Origin: Myotis daubentonii
Taxonomy: Eukaryota > Chordata > Mammalia > Chiroptera > Vespertilionidae
Direction of reading: 5' to 3'
Length of the DNA stretch: 64,000 bases
NCBI RefSeq assembly: GCF_963259705.1
Contig: NC_081844.1
Span: forward strand, 107,472,671-107,536,670
Positions 10,165-20,479 of this stretch are shown piece after piece (the stretch's first letter is position 1; the number at the start of each line of letters is the position of its first letter). The notes under the pieces are model-generated. The model saw nothing but the letters and a program-made list of their open reading frames with translations. It did not search any database and was not told where the DNA came from. Both the position numbers and the translations under genes were made by a program.

Positions 10165-11061
10165 CGGGTCTGACGGCAGCCCGGAGGATGCAGGGCGGAG
10201 GCCGTTGAAAACGTCGGGGTGAATGAAGTGCCTGCACCGGGACCAAGGCCTGGGCTTTGGGAGCCTCTGAGAGGCCAGTGTGGCTCCCGATCAACGACTG
10301 CCACTCGGGGCCTCGGCTTTGGAAAGCGTCTCCAACGTGCATTTAAACTGTCCGTCCAAGAGAGAACTAAGTCACGGCCATTCGCTCCTCCAACCCATCC
10401 CGCTGCAGGGAAAGCCTGTGATAGCTGAGGACCAGTGTGCCAGCCGCTGGCGCCTTTCTGCCCGCTGCCTCCGAGGGCTCAGTGTGCTGTGATTCCTCCC
10501 GGCACTGCCCGGGGGTCTGCACCCAGGGGCCCGGGGGAGAGCAGCCCTCCGTTCATCCCGCGTCCTCTCTCCCACCCACTGTGTTTGCCCCTGGACTTCT
10601 TTCAATCACCCCTGATTCCAGGAGCCACACACAGGCAATCGGGCCTTTGCAGTTGAACTGATGCAGGACCCTGTGTGATTTGTAAGAGGCCGCTCTGAAG
10701 GGTCAGACATGAGCCTCCAATGCTCGATGGAGACCCGTCCCAGACACGCCTGCTCCCTGGGCGGGACCCCGGGATCTCAGTGCAGAAAGAAAGGGTGCAG
10801 TGGCCTTCGGGACGTCTGTTAGTCCAACTTTCTTGGTGTGAAATATGGAGAAATAGGCCCACAGAGGGGAGGGACCTGCCCGGGGCCTTTAGAGAGTTGG
10901 CAGCTGAGGAGGGACTTATTGCACTAAGGGACCCTGGTAGGTAGTGGAGCACAATGAGGCCCTAGTTATCCAATGTAACCTGTTAACCTGCTACCCCTGG
11001 CTACTGCCTTCTGCAGACGCCCCAGCCCTGGTTGCACTCTACAGTATGGTTTTATTTTCAA
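10165..11061. other. Unique sequence, nothing recognised
   Basis: GC-moderate intergenic DNA. A weak 'gaaatatggagaaataggcc' block near 10840 could be a decayed MIR. No exon called. Confidence 0.45.
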
Positions 11062-11504
11062 CTAGAGACCCGGTGCATGAAAATTCATGCACTGTGGGGG
11101 TGTTCCTCAGCCTGGCCTGTGCCCTCTCATAATCCGGGACCCCTTGGGACATGTCCACCTGCCTGCTTAGGCCTGCTCCCTAGGGGGTCAGGCCTAAGCT
11201 GGCAGTCAGACATCCCTCTGGCGGCCTGGGAGCCCTCGGGGGATGTCCCATGGGGAGAGGGCCTAAGCCATCAGTTGGACATTCTTAGTGCTGCCGAGGA
11301 GGCAGGAGAGGCTCCCACCACTGCCACACTTGCAGCTTTCAGCCCGGCTTGTGGCTGAGCAGAGCTCCCCCTGTGGGAGCACACTGATCACCAGGTGCCA
11401 TCTCCTGCGTTGAGTGTCTGCCCCCTGGTGGTCAGTGTGCATCATAGTGACCAGTCGTTATGCCATTAGGGTAAACTTGCATATTACCCTTTTATTGTAT
11501 AGGA
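11062..11504 (-). mobile_element. Non-autonomous Helitron (HeliBat-like), copy 2
   Basis: CTAG at 11062-11065 with adjoining hairpin (GCATGAA...TTCATGC) marks the minus-strand 3' end. 'tattaccctttt'...'tatagga' at about 11482-11504 is the 5' end (TC on minus). Related to copy 1 throughout, with an internally different middle. Contains the 'ccccctggtggtca' CTCF-like motif at about 11421-11434. The opposed motif is degraded here. No coding capacity. Confidence 0.9.
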
Positions 11505-11825
11505 TGTCTTTAATGAGGGGAAAGGGTCTGATGTGGGGATTAAGGGTTTGGTTCAGGGGTCAGATGTGTGTGCTCTCGGGGGTAACAGAGCTCACCTCCC
11601 GGGTCGTCAGAGACATTAAATGAGTCCTTTGGGGTCAAGTACTCGCGGTGTCCAGCCTAAGGAATGGGAGCTGTGACTGCCGCCCTCACCTCTCCCGCTC
11701 TGTTTCAGTCACACAGAAGAGCTACAGAAGGACAGCCACTCCGTACCTACAAAAGCCAGACCAGGGCACCTCATTTCAGCTTCCTGTACCCGGCTGAGAG
11801 CCCAACCGAAAAAGGGGAGCCTTGG
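11505..11825. other. Unique sequence, nothing recognised
   Basis: Short intergenic stretch between Helitron 2 and a MIR. No feature seen. Confidence 0.5.
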
Positions 11826-12020
11826 AGACACTGGAGTGTGAGTCCTCACCCCGCCGCTAACTGGCCATGTGATCGCGGGCAAGGCCATCAGCTCTGTCTG
11901 CCTCAGGGTTCTCACCTGTGAAATGGGAATAGTCCTGACTCTCTGCATGAGGGGCAGTGATTTAACGAGGATTACAGATGGCGCCCTCGGTGCCAGGCGC
12001 AAGGATGGGCACTCGGGATA
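11826..12020 (+). repeat. MIR SINE
   Basis: Near full-length MIR: 'gctaactggccatgtgatcg', 'tgcctcagggttctcacctg' followed by 'tgaaatgggaatag', 'tttaacgaggattacag' and 'ggtgccaggcgcaagg' in order. Confidence 0.85.
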
Positions 12021-12231
12021 ACCAGTGACGAAGACGAAGTCCCTGCCTCTGTGCAGCTCACGTTCCAGCAGATAAAATGGGCAGTGAGTGAGCACAAACG
12101 CTATCTCTCGTTACATGGAACCAGCCATGGGTGCGTGGAGAGAGTGGGCACCAGAACCCTGGAGAGGAGTTCCCTGACTCCACAGATCTGTTCTCGCTGG
12201 CAGAGCCAACATCAGCAGGCTTTTTCCTTTT

Positions 12232-12620
12232 CATTATAGGAATTTTCAAACATGCACAAGAGTTTGAAGGACGGCACTTGCCCTGCACGCCTCACCAATG
12301 ACCAGCTTTGTTGCGTCTAAACTCCTCCCACCCACTTCCTCCCTTTCCCGGGACTATTTCGAAGCAAATCTCAGACATTATATTATTTACTCACTAAACA
12401 TTTTACCATTATCTCTAAAAGATAAAAACATTATTAAAATATACCCATAAGCACAATGTCACTATCCTATATAAAAATTCACTATAATTCCTTAATGTCA
12501 TTAAATACCTTGGCAATATTTCCATCTCCTTGTCTCAAAATTTCTAAAAATTACAACTGAGTAAAATTAATATGGAAATAAGGTCTGTACAGTGCAATCT
12601 GTTGATATGTCTCTCCAAGT
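12232..12620. mobile_element. Old L1 3' region, segment 1 of a shredded copy
   Basis: Matches a remembered L1M-type 3' region: 'gaagcaaatctcagacatta', 'ttatctctaaaagataaaaa', 'taattccttaatgtcattaa', 'gttgatatgtctctccaag'. It is cut at 12620 and continues after 13878. The last ten bases, CTCTCCAAGT (12611-12620), recur at 13878-13887 as a SINE target duplication. Element strand not assigned with confidence. Confidence 0.75.
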
Positions 12621-12671
12621 GTTTTTTATTTTTTTGAAATAAAGCCATTATTTCATTTTTTATTATATATA

Positions 12672-12863
12672 CTAGAGGCCCGGTGCATGAAATTCATGCA
12701 CAGGTAGGATTCCTAGGCCTGGCTGGCGATCAGGGCTGATCAGGGCCTTCCGGCTGCCGGCCAGGGCTTTCCTTCATTCCGCGCCACCCCCTGGTGGTCA
12801 GTGCATGTCATAGCGAGTGATCAGTCTCCCGGTCAAACTCCCATGGGGACAATTTGCATAATA

Positions 12864-12868
<5 letters not shown>
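12672..12868 (-). mobile_element. Short Helitron, copy 3
   Basis: Minus-strand 3' end is CTAG (12672-12675) preceded on its own strand by the hairpin GCATGAA/TTCATGC. It carries 'ccaccccctggtggtcagtg' (CTCF-like, 12781-12800) and ends 'aatttgcataataggcatat', where the 5' end fades into the TA repeat. About 200 bp, much shorter than copies 1 and 2. Confidence 0.85.
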
Positions 12869-12913
<45 letters not shown>

Positions 12914-12976
12914 TACATACACACATATACACACACATATGCTATACACACACATATATGCATATATATATATATA
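12866..12976. repeat. (TA)n/(CA)n compound microsatellite
   Basis: TA run, then CA/ATACA run, then TA again, lying exactly between the facing 5' ends of Helitrons 3 and 4. Confidence 0.95.
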
Positions 12977-13636
12977 TCAACACTAATAAAAGAGAAAAAT
13001 GGTAATTGGCGTACGATGATACCCTTTTCATTGGCTAATCAGGGCTATATGCAAATTAACTGCCAACTAAGATTGGCAGTTAACTGCCAACTAAGATTGG
13101 CAGTTAACTGCCAACAAGATGGCGGTTAATTTGCATATGTAGGCACAATGCAGGGAGGCAAAAGGGAAAGCAGGAAGAAGCCCCCTGCCACTGACAGTGA
13201 TCAGAAACCCAGGGGGGAGCTAAGAGCTGGGGGGCAGGGCAAAGGCGGCCCTGGGGCCGCCTTTGCCCTGCCCCCCAGCCATGATCGGAGAATCAGGTGC
13301 CTTTTCCACCCTGGCCAGTGATAGCAGGAAGTAGGGGTGGAGCCAGCAATGGGAGCTGGGCACGGTCGAAGCTGGCAGTCCCGGGAGCTAGGGGCCCCTT
13401 GCCTGGGCCTAAAGCGAAGCCCACGATCGCGGGGCCGCTGCAGCTGTGGGTCCCCGCTGCCCGGGCCGGACGCCTAGGCCAGAGGCGTCAGGCCTGGGCA
13501 AGGGGCCGATCCTGCGATTGGAGGGTGATGGGGGTCAACGCCTGAGGGCTCCCAGTATGTGAGCGGGGGGAGGCTGGGCTGAGGGACACTCCCCCGACAC
13601 ACACTCAGTGCATGAATTTCGTGCACCGGGCCCCTA

Positions 13637-13637
<1 letters not shown>
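12977..13637 (+). mobile_element. Non-autonomous Helitron, copy 4 (different subfamily)
   Basis: Starts TC at 12977 ('tcaacactaataaaagag') after an A and ends with hairpin 'gcatgaatttcgtgc' and CTAG (13634-13637) before a T. The 5' part has three tandem 'aactgccaactaagattggc'-type palindromic units (about 13059-13114), and the middle a perfect 25-bp hairpin at 13226-13279. The 5' end differs from copies 1-3 and 6 while the 3' end is the same type. No transposase frame. Confidence 0.88.

Positions 13638-13698
<61 letters not shown>
13638..13698. repeat. (TA)n microsatellite
   Basis: About 60 bp of pure TA joining the Helitron 4 3' end to the SINE body. Confidence 0.97.
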
Positions 13699-13702
<4 letters not shown>

Positions 13703-13887
13703 TATTGACTACAGAGAGGAAGGGAGAGGGAGAGAGAGAAACATCAATGATGAGAAAGAATCATTGATCGGCTGCCTCCTGCACAACCCTTACTGGGGAT
13801 CGAGCCTTGACTGGGAATCGAACTGTGAGCTCCTGGTTCATAGGTCAATGCTCAACCATTGAGCCACACTGGCCGGGCTCTCCAAGT

Positions 13888-13904
13888 TTCTTTTAATGTA
13901 CAGG
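13888..13904. mobile_element. Old L1, segment 2
   Basis: A few bases ('tcttttaatgtacagg') continue the L1 of 12232-12620 before the next SINE. The alignment to the consensus is short but positionally consistent. Confidence 0.5.
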
Positions 13905-13919
13905 CTTCCCTCTCTTCTT

Positions 13920-14144
13920 TTTTTTTTTTTTTAAATATATTTTATTGATATTCCACAGAGAGGAAGGGAGAGAGACAGAGAGTCAGAAACATCGATGAGA
14001 GAGAAACATCGATCAGCTGCCTCCTGCACCTCTCCCACTGGAGATGTGCCCGCAATCCAGGTACATGCCCTTGACCAGAATCGAACCTGGGACCCCTCAG
14101 TCCACAAGCCGACGCTCCATCCACTGAGCCAAACCGGCCTCGGC
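13920..14144 (-). mobile_element. Ves SINE
   Basis: T tract, 'aaatatattttattgatatt', purine-rich block, 'cagctgcctcctgcacctct', and head ending 'ctgagccaaaccggcctcgg'. Target duplication CTTCCCTCTCTTCTT at 13905-13919 and 14145-14159 is perfect, 15 bp. Confidence 0.95.
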
Positions 14145-14159
14145 CTTCCCTCTCTTCTT

Positions 14160-14418
14160 CTCTCCTATTATCCTCCCGATATTTTTGGTGGAAATCAGGC
14201 CTTTTGTCTGTATGTTTTCCCGCCATCTGCATCTCTACAGTATCGTTGATCAGGTCCCTCTGTCCCTGTCATTCTTACAAATGGTTAGTTAGATCTCGGG
14301 GCTGAATCCGATGACATTCTACATTTGGAAGATGTGGTAGGCGGCATGACGTCCTTCCCCCACGGGCACTTCATGGCTGCTGGTCTCTCTTTGGGTGATA
14401 TTTAACATTGACGGCCAA
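14160..14418. mobile_element. Old L1, segment 3
   Basis: Resumes the same L1 region ('caggccttttgtctgtatg', 'gttagttagatctcggggct', 'ggtctctctttgggtgatat'). Confidence 0.7.
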
Positions 14419-14658
14419 TGCTTTTCTTTCCTTTCTTTTTTAAAAAAAATACATTTTATTGATTTTTTACAGAGAGGAAGGGAGAGGGATAGAGAGCCAG
14501 AAACATCGATGAGAGAGAAACATCGATCAGCTGCCTCCTACACGCCCCCTACTGGGGATGTGCCCGCAACCAAGGTACTTGCCCTTGGCCGGAATCGAAC
14601 CTGGGACCCTTCAGTCCGCAGGCCGACGCTCTATCCACTGAGCCAAACCAGCCAGGGC
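14419..14658 (-). mobile_element. Ves SINE
   Basis: Complete minus-strand copy from the pyrimidine tail through 'aaatacattttattgatttt' to 'ctgagccaaaccagccaggg'. Candidate duplication TTGACGGCCA (14409-14418) and CTGATGGTCA (14659-14668) is diverged (7 of 10). Confidence 0.93.
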
Positions 14659-14830
14659 TGATGGTCAGTTCTTAACTCCATTCCTTCATCTTGGGTTGTG
14701 AAATAGTGGCATCCTAATTCTGTCATTCCTACTCGTTTATTAGCCGTATGCTTCCCTAAAGAGAAACTTCTCTCCATCAACCACGTGGCTGCCCCGAGGC
14801 ACCTCAGTAAGAAAAGGCAGGAGGCCTGTC
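14659..14830. mobile_element. Old L1, segment 4
   Basis: Continues the L1 ('gaaatagtggcatcctaatt', 'gtttattagccgtatgcttc', 'aaagagaaacttctctccat'). Right boundary is uncertain. Confidence 0.65.
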
Positions 14831-15594
14831 GCAGCCTTTCTCTTCAGTTACCATTTCTGAGAAGAGCGAGTTGGTCATCCAGCCTTGCCAAAGTCAGTGG
14901 GACCAGGGCTTCAACTATCGTCCATGTGTTTCGATCTATTCCAGTTTTTCTTGTGCACACATGGGCCCTCTTGGGGAGCATGAGCTCGTTGTTTTTTTTT
15001 AAGTCGGCCCCTGTCTTTCTAGTTTCACTTCAGTGAACTTTGAAAGCCTCTTTGCCTTCTGGTAAAAGATGATCAGGCTCATTTTGTACATTTTTCTGTC
15101 TCAGACATGAGATCAGCCATTTCTCCAAAAGAGTGCCCAGGTGACAGCCTGGGCCCCGGAAGTGCTCCTGGCTGGGGACTGAGCTCAAGGAGGCCTGAGC
15201 AAGATGCACAGGTGCCCGTCTCCATGGCTCCCCGATCAGACTTGGAAAACAGGAGCGGAGCGGATAATTAGAGAGGGGGTGAGTGCTAGGAGGGGCCTCT
15301 CCAGGTGCCATGTGGGTGCCATGGCAGGACCTAGCCCAGGACGAGGGCTCAGGAGAGACTGGGGAGAGGACAGGACCAGAGGAGAAATGCTTCCTACGTT
15401 GCCTGTAACTAGAGGCGCAGCCCTCAGAGGGAGGGTTAAATTAGGTAGCAGTGAAAGTGACATGTAAATGCATCAGCCAGACAGAAAAATCTCCAGCGCG
15501 GAATCCAAAACACGGGGCCTGTGGGGAAGGGACTGTAGAGTGGACACCTTTCAAATCCCGGTGGGCGGCTTTGTTCCCAGATAGCACCCGCCAA
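14831..15594. other. Mostly unrecognised sequence, may include L1 tail
   Basis: The L1 may continue to about 15040. The rest is unremarkable. Open frames of 75-95 codons show no motif. Confidence 0.4.
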
Positions 15595-15790
15595 TTAGAT
15601 GCGCGTTGTCTGATCTCAGCTTTGCAACAACCCCTGGAGGCAGGAACTACTGTTGCGCCCCTTGAAGAGGCGAAGAGTGAACAGTCCGAGGCTTCCCTGA
15701 GAGTAGAGACTTGCTCAAGGCGACCCACTCAGTAATGAGTGGCGATGGGATTTGAACCCAGCACCTCTGGGGTGCCCGGGACAAGCCTCC
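15595..15790 (-). repeat. MIR SINE
   Basis: Long reverse-strand MIR: 'caacaacccctggaggcagg', 'gagacttgctcaaggcgacc', 'gatgggatttgaacccagc' in the expected order. Confidence 0.85.
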
Positions 15791-15959
15791 TCACGGCTCC
15801 GTCGCACTCCACCACCCACAGTGTGTTCATATAGGTTTTAAGGCCCCTTTAAAAAGGGTTATGGCATCACACTCTGGGCCTCCACCCCAGGTCCCTGCTC
15901 CCAGGAAGACTTGGGATTGCATCATGGCCCTTAAAACCACTGCAGACATAGAGCCAACT

Positions 15960-16100
15960 CCTCCACCTCCTCATTTCTCTTGGAGCCTCAGTTTCCTTAT
16001 CTGTGGAATGGGGATAATGATGGCCACTGACGATGGAATGATGTGATGCAGATGAAGCATGGAACACAGAATGCATGCTCAACAAACAGCATTAAAAACA
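15960..16100 (+). repeat. MIR SINE
   Basis: Contains 'gcctcagtttccttatctgt', 'ggaatggggataatgatgg' and a tail 'gcatgctcaacaaacagcat'. The 5' half is missing or decayed. Confidence 0.8.
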
Positions 16101-16104
16101 ATGG

Positions 16105-16250
16105 ACCCAGAGCTAACGTATTGCGTCACTTGATGGTCATTACAACTTGAAACGTGCATGTATCTTTACTCCCATGTTATGGGGGAGGACACTGAGGCCC
16201 AGTCTGTGTCTTAGGCCACAAGGTCAGCAGTGGCACCAACACTGGACCCC
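16105..16250 (-). repeat. MIR SINE
   Basis: Reverse-strand MIR with 'actcccatgttatgggggag', 'gacactgaggcccagtctg' and a following 'ggccacaaggtcagcagtgg'. It abuts the + strand MIR at 15960-16100, making an inverted MIR pair. Confidence 0.75.
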
Positions 16251-16523
16251 GACCGAGCCCGCGGGCTACATGAGGCCGGGGGTGTGCTCAGCCGCCCTGA
16301 GGAGGCGTGCTGCCCAGCAGCGCCCTCCATGGCAGCCCTGGGGCCTTGCCAGCTGCCCAAGAGGGAAGCACCTGCTTTGAGAGGCCTGCTGCCCCTGCAG
16401 GTGGGTGCGGTGCCCACGGACCTCCATCCTGGGAACCTCTGCAGGCCCTGCCCCCATGCAGAGCTCCTGCAGTAAGGACTGCTCTAACAGGCATCTCAAA
16501 AGGAGAACACTGGCCACCCTCCA
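16251..16523. other. GC-rich unique sequence
   Basis: No repeat recognised. Several frames open on both strands through GC content alone. Confidence 0.4.
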
Positions 16524-16540
16524 GGCTGAAGGAGGGGTTT

Positions 16541-16748
16541 GGTTTTTTAAAAAAATAGATTTTTATTGATTTCAGAGAGGAAGGGAAAGGGAGAGAGAGA
16601 TGGAAACATCAATGATGAGAGAGAATCATTGATCAGCTGCTTCCTCCACACCCCACATGGGGGATCAAGCCCACAACCCGGGCATGTGCCCTGATGGGGA
16701 ATCGAACCGTGACTCCTGGTTCACAGGTCAATCACTGCCGCTGGGCTA
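16541..16748 (-). mobile_element. Ves SINE
   Basis: Minus-strand copy with 'attgatttcagagaggaagg' and the 'gatcaagcccacaacccggg' middle. Its head is shortened ('tcaatcactgccgctgggct'). Target duplication GGCTGAAGGAGGGGTTT (16524-16540) and GGTTGAAGGATGGTTTT (16749-16765), 14 of 17 identical. Confidence 0.93.
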
Positions 16749-16765
16749 GGTTGAAGGATGGTTTT

Positions 16766-17239
16766 AAAGAATTAACTTTGAATTCAAAACTGGGTGTTAA
16801 GCCACGCATTTTAACCCCACCAGGACAGAGGCGAGGGGCAGTGTGGGTTCACCCCCAAGCTGCCTGATAACCTCCCCCCCCCTTTCCTGGTGTTCCCAGA
16901 GCCCCATGTCCCCACCCCTTCACGAGGAACACGGTTGGCATCTGCAGGAACACATTCTCTGGCTGCTTCGGGAACGTATCTGAGGGGCGTTTTATGAGGC
17001 CGCCTCACTGGGTAAGTGATGCAACATGCTTTCCTGCATGAACCATCCGAGCGGAGAGTGACGAGAGGGAGCTTGCAAACGAGGCACAGCCAAAACACCC
17101 AATACCGCAGGCCCCGCCGCTCGGGCCAGCTTTCCGATTTCATCTCCTTTAGACCCAAAATAAAGTAGAATAAATAAATTAAAGCTTCGTCTCCCGGTGA
17201 CAATTCCCACGGAGGAAGGAAGGCTGCAGTATTTTGTCT
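16766..17239. other. Unique sequence, left shoulder of CpG island
   Basis: No repeat recognised. Short frames only. Confidence 0.4.
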
Positions 17240-18060
17240 ACATCCTTGCTGCGCGCCCCCCCCCCCCCCCCACACACACCCTGGGAATCGCAGACTCCCC
17301 GCGAGGAGAGATGGAGACGCGGGAGGGGCGGGCTGGCCCTGGGCTCCTCCCCTCCCAGGCCGCCCCCGCCGCGAGCTGGGGGGGGGGGCAGAGGGCGGGC
17401 TGGGCTTCTGTTGGCAACACGTGCGGGGGCCACCGCGCACCCCGACGGCCCGCAGCTCCCAGCCCAACGGACGGCTCCGGGGCCGCCGGGCCAGGGTGAC
17501 AAATGCGCGCGGCGCTCGCTCTCAGGTGGACAGACGCGCGCCTCCGGGCGGGCGGGGCTCGGTTCCCAGGCGGCGGCGCCCTTGAACTCCGCCCGGCCCC
17601 GCGCACAAAGGCTCCTATGCCCTGAATGAAGGCGCGTCGCAGCCGCGGCCGTGAAAAGAGCCGTGAGGGGACTCCATTCTCTCCCTTTCAGCGGCGCTCA
17701 GACTGTGAAATCCGCACCGTCGCGCCCTTCTCTCTAACGGGACGGGGAGAGGGGCTGCGGCCGCGCGCCCGCCGGAGCTGGGCGCAGAGAGCGAGAGTTC
17801 ACCCCGGGGACAGGGCGCGGCGGCGGCCTGCAGGCGCGTTCCCTCCCCGGCGCCCGCAGCCCCGCTCCGCTCCCCTCCCGCCGCCTCTCAGGGCGATTTT
17901 TGTTCCCTCGCCCGGGCCGGGGGGCCTGGGGGCCAGGGGGTCCGGGGGCCAGGGGGTCGGGGACCAGGGGGCCGGGGGCCTGGGGGCCGGGGGGCCTGGG
18001 GGCCGAGGGGAGGCGGGGCACCTGGAAGGGCCCGGCCACACCCAGTGTGAGGCGCCCCCA
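17240..18060. promoter_or_regulatory. CpG island with G-quadruplex-prone tract
   Basis: CpG- and GC-dense across about 800 bp with poly-C and poly-G runs. At 17918-18016 a nearly uninterrupted array of GGGG-containing units (ggggcctggg / ggggccaggg / ggggtcgggg types) gives many possible four-stranded structures. Frames of 100-220 codons on both strands are composition artefacts. A promoter or orphan CpG island is plausible. No TATA box or exon boundary stands out. Confidence 0.5.
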
Positions 18061-18635
18061 ACAATGAAAACAACAGGAGAAATGCCAGGACCGAGTGTCA
18101 CCGACTCCACTGCGTCTGAAATATTGGCGTTGACAACTTGTTTTTCAAAAAAATAACTTGTGCCGGTTGTTAACATACTGGCACAGTGCATATGAATTCC
18201 AAGATGATGACAGGATTTAGACGATGTATATACGCGCTGTTGGGCATCCCAGATGCCCGCTCAGCAAACAGGACGCAGGTTTGAAGCCAGGGGATGAGCC
18301 CCACAGTCCTGACAGCTGACCATGTATCCTCACGTGGGGAGAGTATCCCAAGGGTCAGGGGAGCCCGGGGGGGGGGGGGACCTCCTCCCAGCTCTGCACC
18401 GGCCTCTCGGGCACTTAGCATGGGTGTCCTTGCATTCTCAGAGCCCCCGGATGTAGGTACCAGCCGGTTGGAGGAGGGGCAGGATCTGGCTAAAAATGAC
18501 TTTCAGTGGAATGGGGTGGGACTGAGACCCAAGGGCAATGACTTCCAAGTCCTTCCGCATCCCGCCCTCCACCTCCTGTCTCCCTGCACCAGCATGGCTG
18601 GGCAGATCGCCCACTTTCTGCCCCCTGACCCTCCC
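18061..18635. other. Unique sequence with poly-G run
   Basis: Contains a run of about 12-13 G at 18369-18381. Nothing else recognised. Confidence 0.45.
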
Positions 18636-18715
18636 AGAATCCTCCCAGGCAGATGGGTTCCTCATTCCTCTTCTCCCCACTTAACAGATACAGAAACAGA
18701 GGGTCCCTGATGTTC
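18636..18715 (-). repeat. MIR SINE fragment (weak)
   Basis: 'ctccccacttaacagataca' followed by 'gaaacagagggtcc' matches the reverse MIR segment around 'cccattttacagatgaggaa'. Confidence 0.45.
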
Positions 18716-20479
18716 ATTACTGGCTCAGTGGTTCCAGGGACTGCGCAGGGTGAGTAGGGGGTGACTGGGGACGGTGCGGGCACAGGGTGAGGCCCAGCAC
18801 ACGGCGGCTCTTCTCAGCTCTGCCCCTTCCAGGCTCCAGTCAGGGAACTGCTCGGGGGCTGGCTCCTTCCTTAGCAGGTGGCCTCCCAGCAGCAGTGCCC
18901 GGAGGCGCACACCTGTCACCTCCTGCGGCCAGAGCCTCAGCGCTGTCCCCTTCTCGCTGTGCTCTCAGCTGTTCTGAGCCGTGTGCTCACAGTGGAACCT
19001 TCCCACAGCCCGTCAGCTGTGTGTGAGGCGCTGGGGGACCCCGTAGGCTGCCCCGATGGGCCTCCGTGGAGCTGGGAGAAGGAGCCACCCCCTTTCTTTC
19101 CGCTCCCCCCTCCCGTGACTGCCCCACCGCAGAAACCCACGCTTTCCTCTCTCGCGAGTCCTCCCGAGAGGACTTTAAGTCGTGGCTTTGGGAATCAGGC
19201 TGGATTTTAATGACTGTTTAAACTGTCAGGGCATTAGAAGGTCTTAGCCCTCCTCCTTCCTAGAGCTGGGATTTGTAACGGCTTAGGCTTAAATGTTCCC
19301 CATAAGGAATTTATTTTCAGTTTAATAGTCTCCCCCAAGTCTGACTTTCCAAGCCATTTCTTTGCCAGATATAGAAACAGGGTGAAACTGTGATAGGAGC
19401 CAGACCATGACTGAGCTGAGAGAGGCTGGTCCGGGAGCATCTGCCTTGGGACATGCCGCAGAGGGAAGTGACGGGCAGGGGCAGCCCGCAGGGTGCGCTG
19501 TGCTCAGACCGGGACTGACAGGAGGGAAGCCCCGGTGTTCTCGGGCGCAGAGCTGGACTTAAGGCCAGACACCTCACGACAAGACAGCGCGGCCGAGACC
19601 CAGGACCGAACTGGAGAACAGGGACACAGCCCCGGGCTCCTCTGGGACCTGGAGTCTGCAAATGGCTGCAGGCGGGGGTGGGGGGGCGGGGGGGAGTGGC
19701 GAGGGGCCTAAGACGTTTCTCTTCTGAAGAACCTGGAGTGGACTCAGGGCCCTGGGCCCTGCTGAGCCCAGCGGGGGAGGTGAGAGGCGAGAACATGAGA
19801 CCCGGGCAGGAAGGACCCTGAGCAGCAGGCCTTCCACAAAGACCTGCAGGAGGGAGCGCCGTGGCTGTGGGCGCCGTGGGCGGAGGGGGGCAGAGGGCAC
19901 AGCCCTGAGAAACTGCGTCAGGAGGAGACTCCCACATTCCAGACCAGAGCGGCAGGAGAGCCCCCAGTGGGGATGCCCTAAAGCAGGGGCTCGAATGTCA
20001 CAGCAGATGGAGTGAGACAGGACTGTGCCGGCGCCGCTATCTGGAAAATGGAACGGAAGTCATTGTGGGTGTCTGACCCTTACACGCAGCGGAGCGCAGG
20101 TGGGACTGCACGGAGACCCAGGGAACGGGCTGGGCTCCGCGTGCAGCCTCGGGAGGCGCGGCTTCCAACCCACTTGAGGACTTCGTCTGTTTCCCTGAGC
20201 TTCGCTGAAATCGGTGGCTACTCACACCCGCTCTCTTCTGAAGCGCTGTCATTGAGAAAGATCTTCCCGCCTGTCATACGCTGTTCCAACTCCGACGTGA
20301 CCCCGCTTGTCACAGCCCCCCCATGGGAACCATTGCCGATGTCTCCCCGGCTCCCTGCAGCCCCCTGTCCTCTCCCCCTGCGTGGCTGGTGCCCACACAG
20401 GACAGTGAGCAGAATGGCCCAGTGGGCACTGGGGAGCTCGTGTTACATGGGAAGTCACCTCTGAGTGGGGCTCGGTGAT
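18716..20479. other. Long unique GC-rich interval
   Basis: I see no repeat, no RNA gene and no exon with convincing splice sites and a recognisable protein. Frames up to about 200 codons occur on both strands and show no domain. Confidence 0.45.

Larger units (their letters stand above)
12621..13877 (-). mobile_element. Ves SINE split by Helitrons in its A/T tail
   Basis: The SINE body is at about 13699-13877 ('attgactacagagaggaagg', the mid block, head ending 'gccacactggccggg'). Its T-rich tail side begins at 12621, and the whole unit is bracketed by a perfect 10-bp duplication CTCTCCAAGT (12611-12620 and 13878-13887). So two Helitrons and long TA/CA arrays (12672-13698) lie within the SINE's tail. 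The SINE is minus-strand. Confidence 0.8.

Noticed and set aside
9641..10222. Leu/Pro/Ser-repeat frames on + and Gly/Arg/Glu-repeat frames on -
   Set aside because: Readings of the TCCC-containing VNTR.
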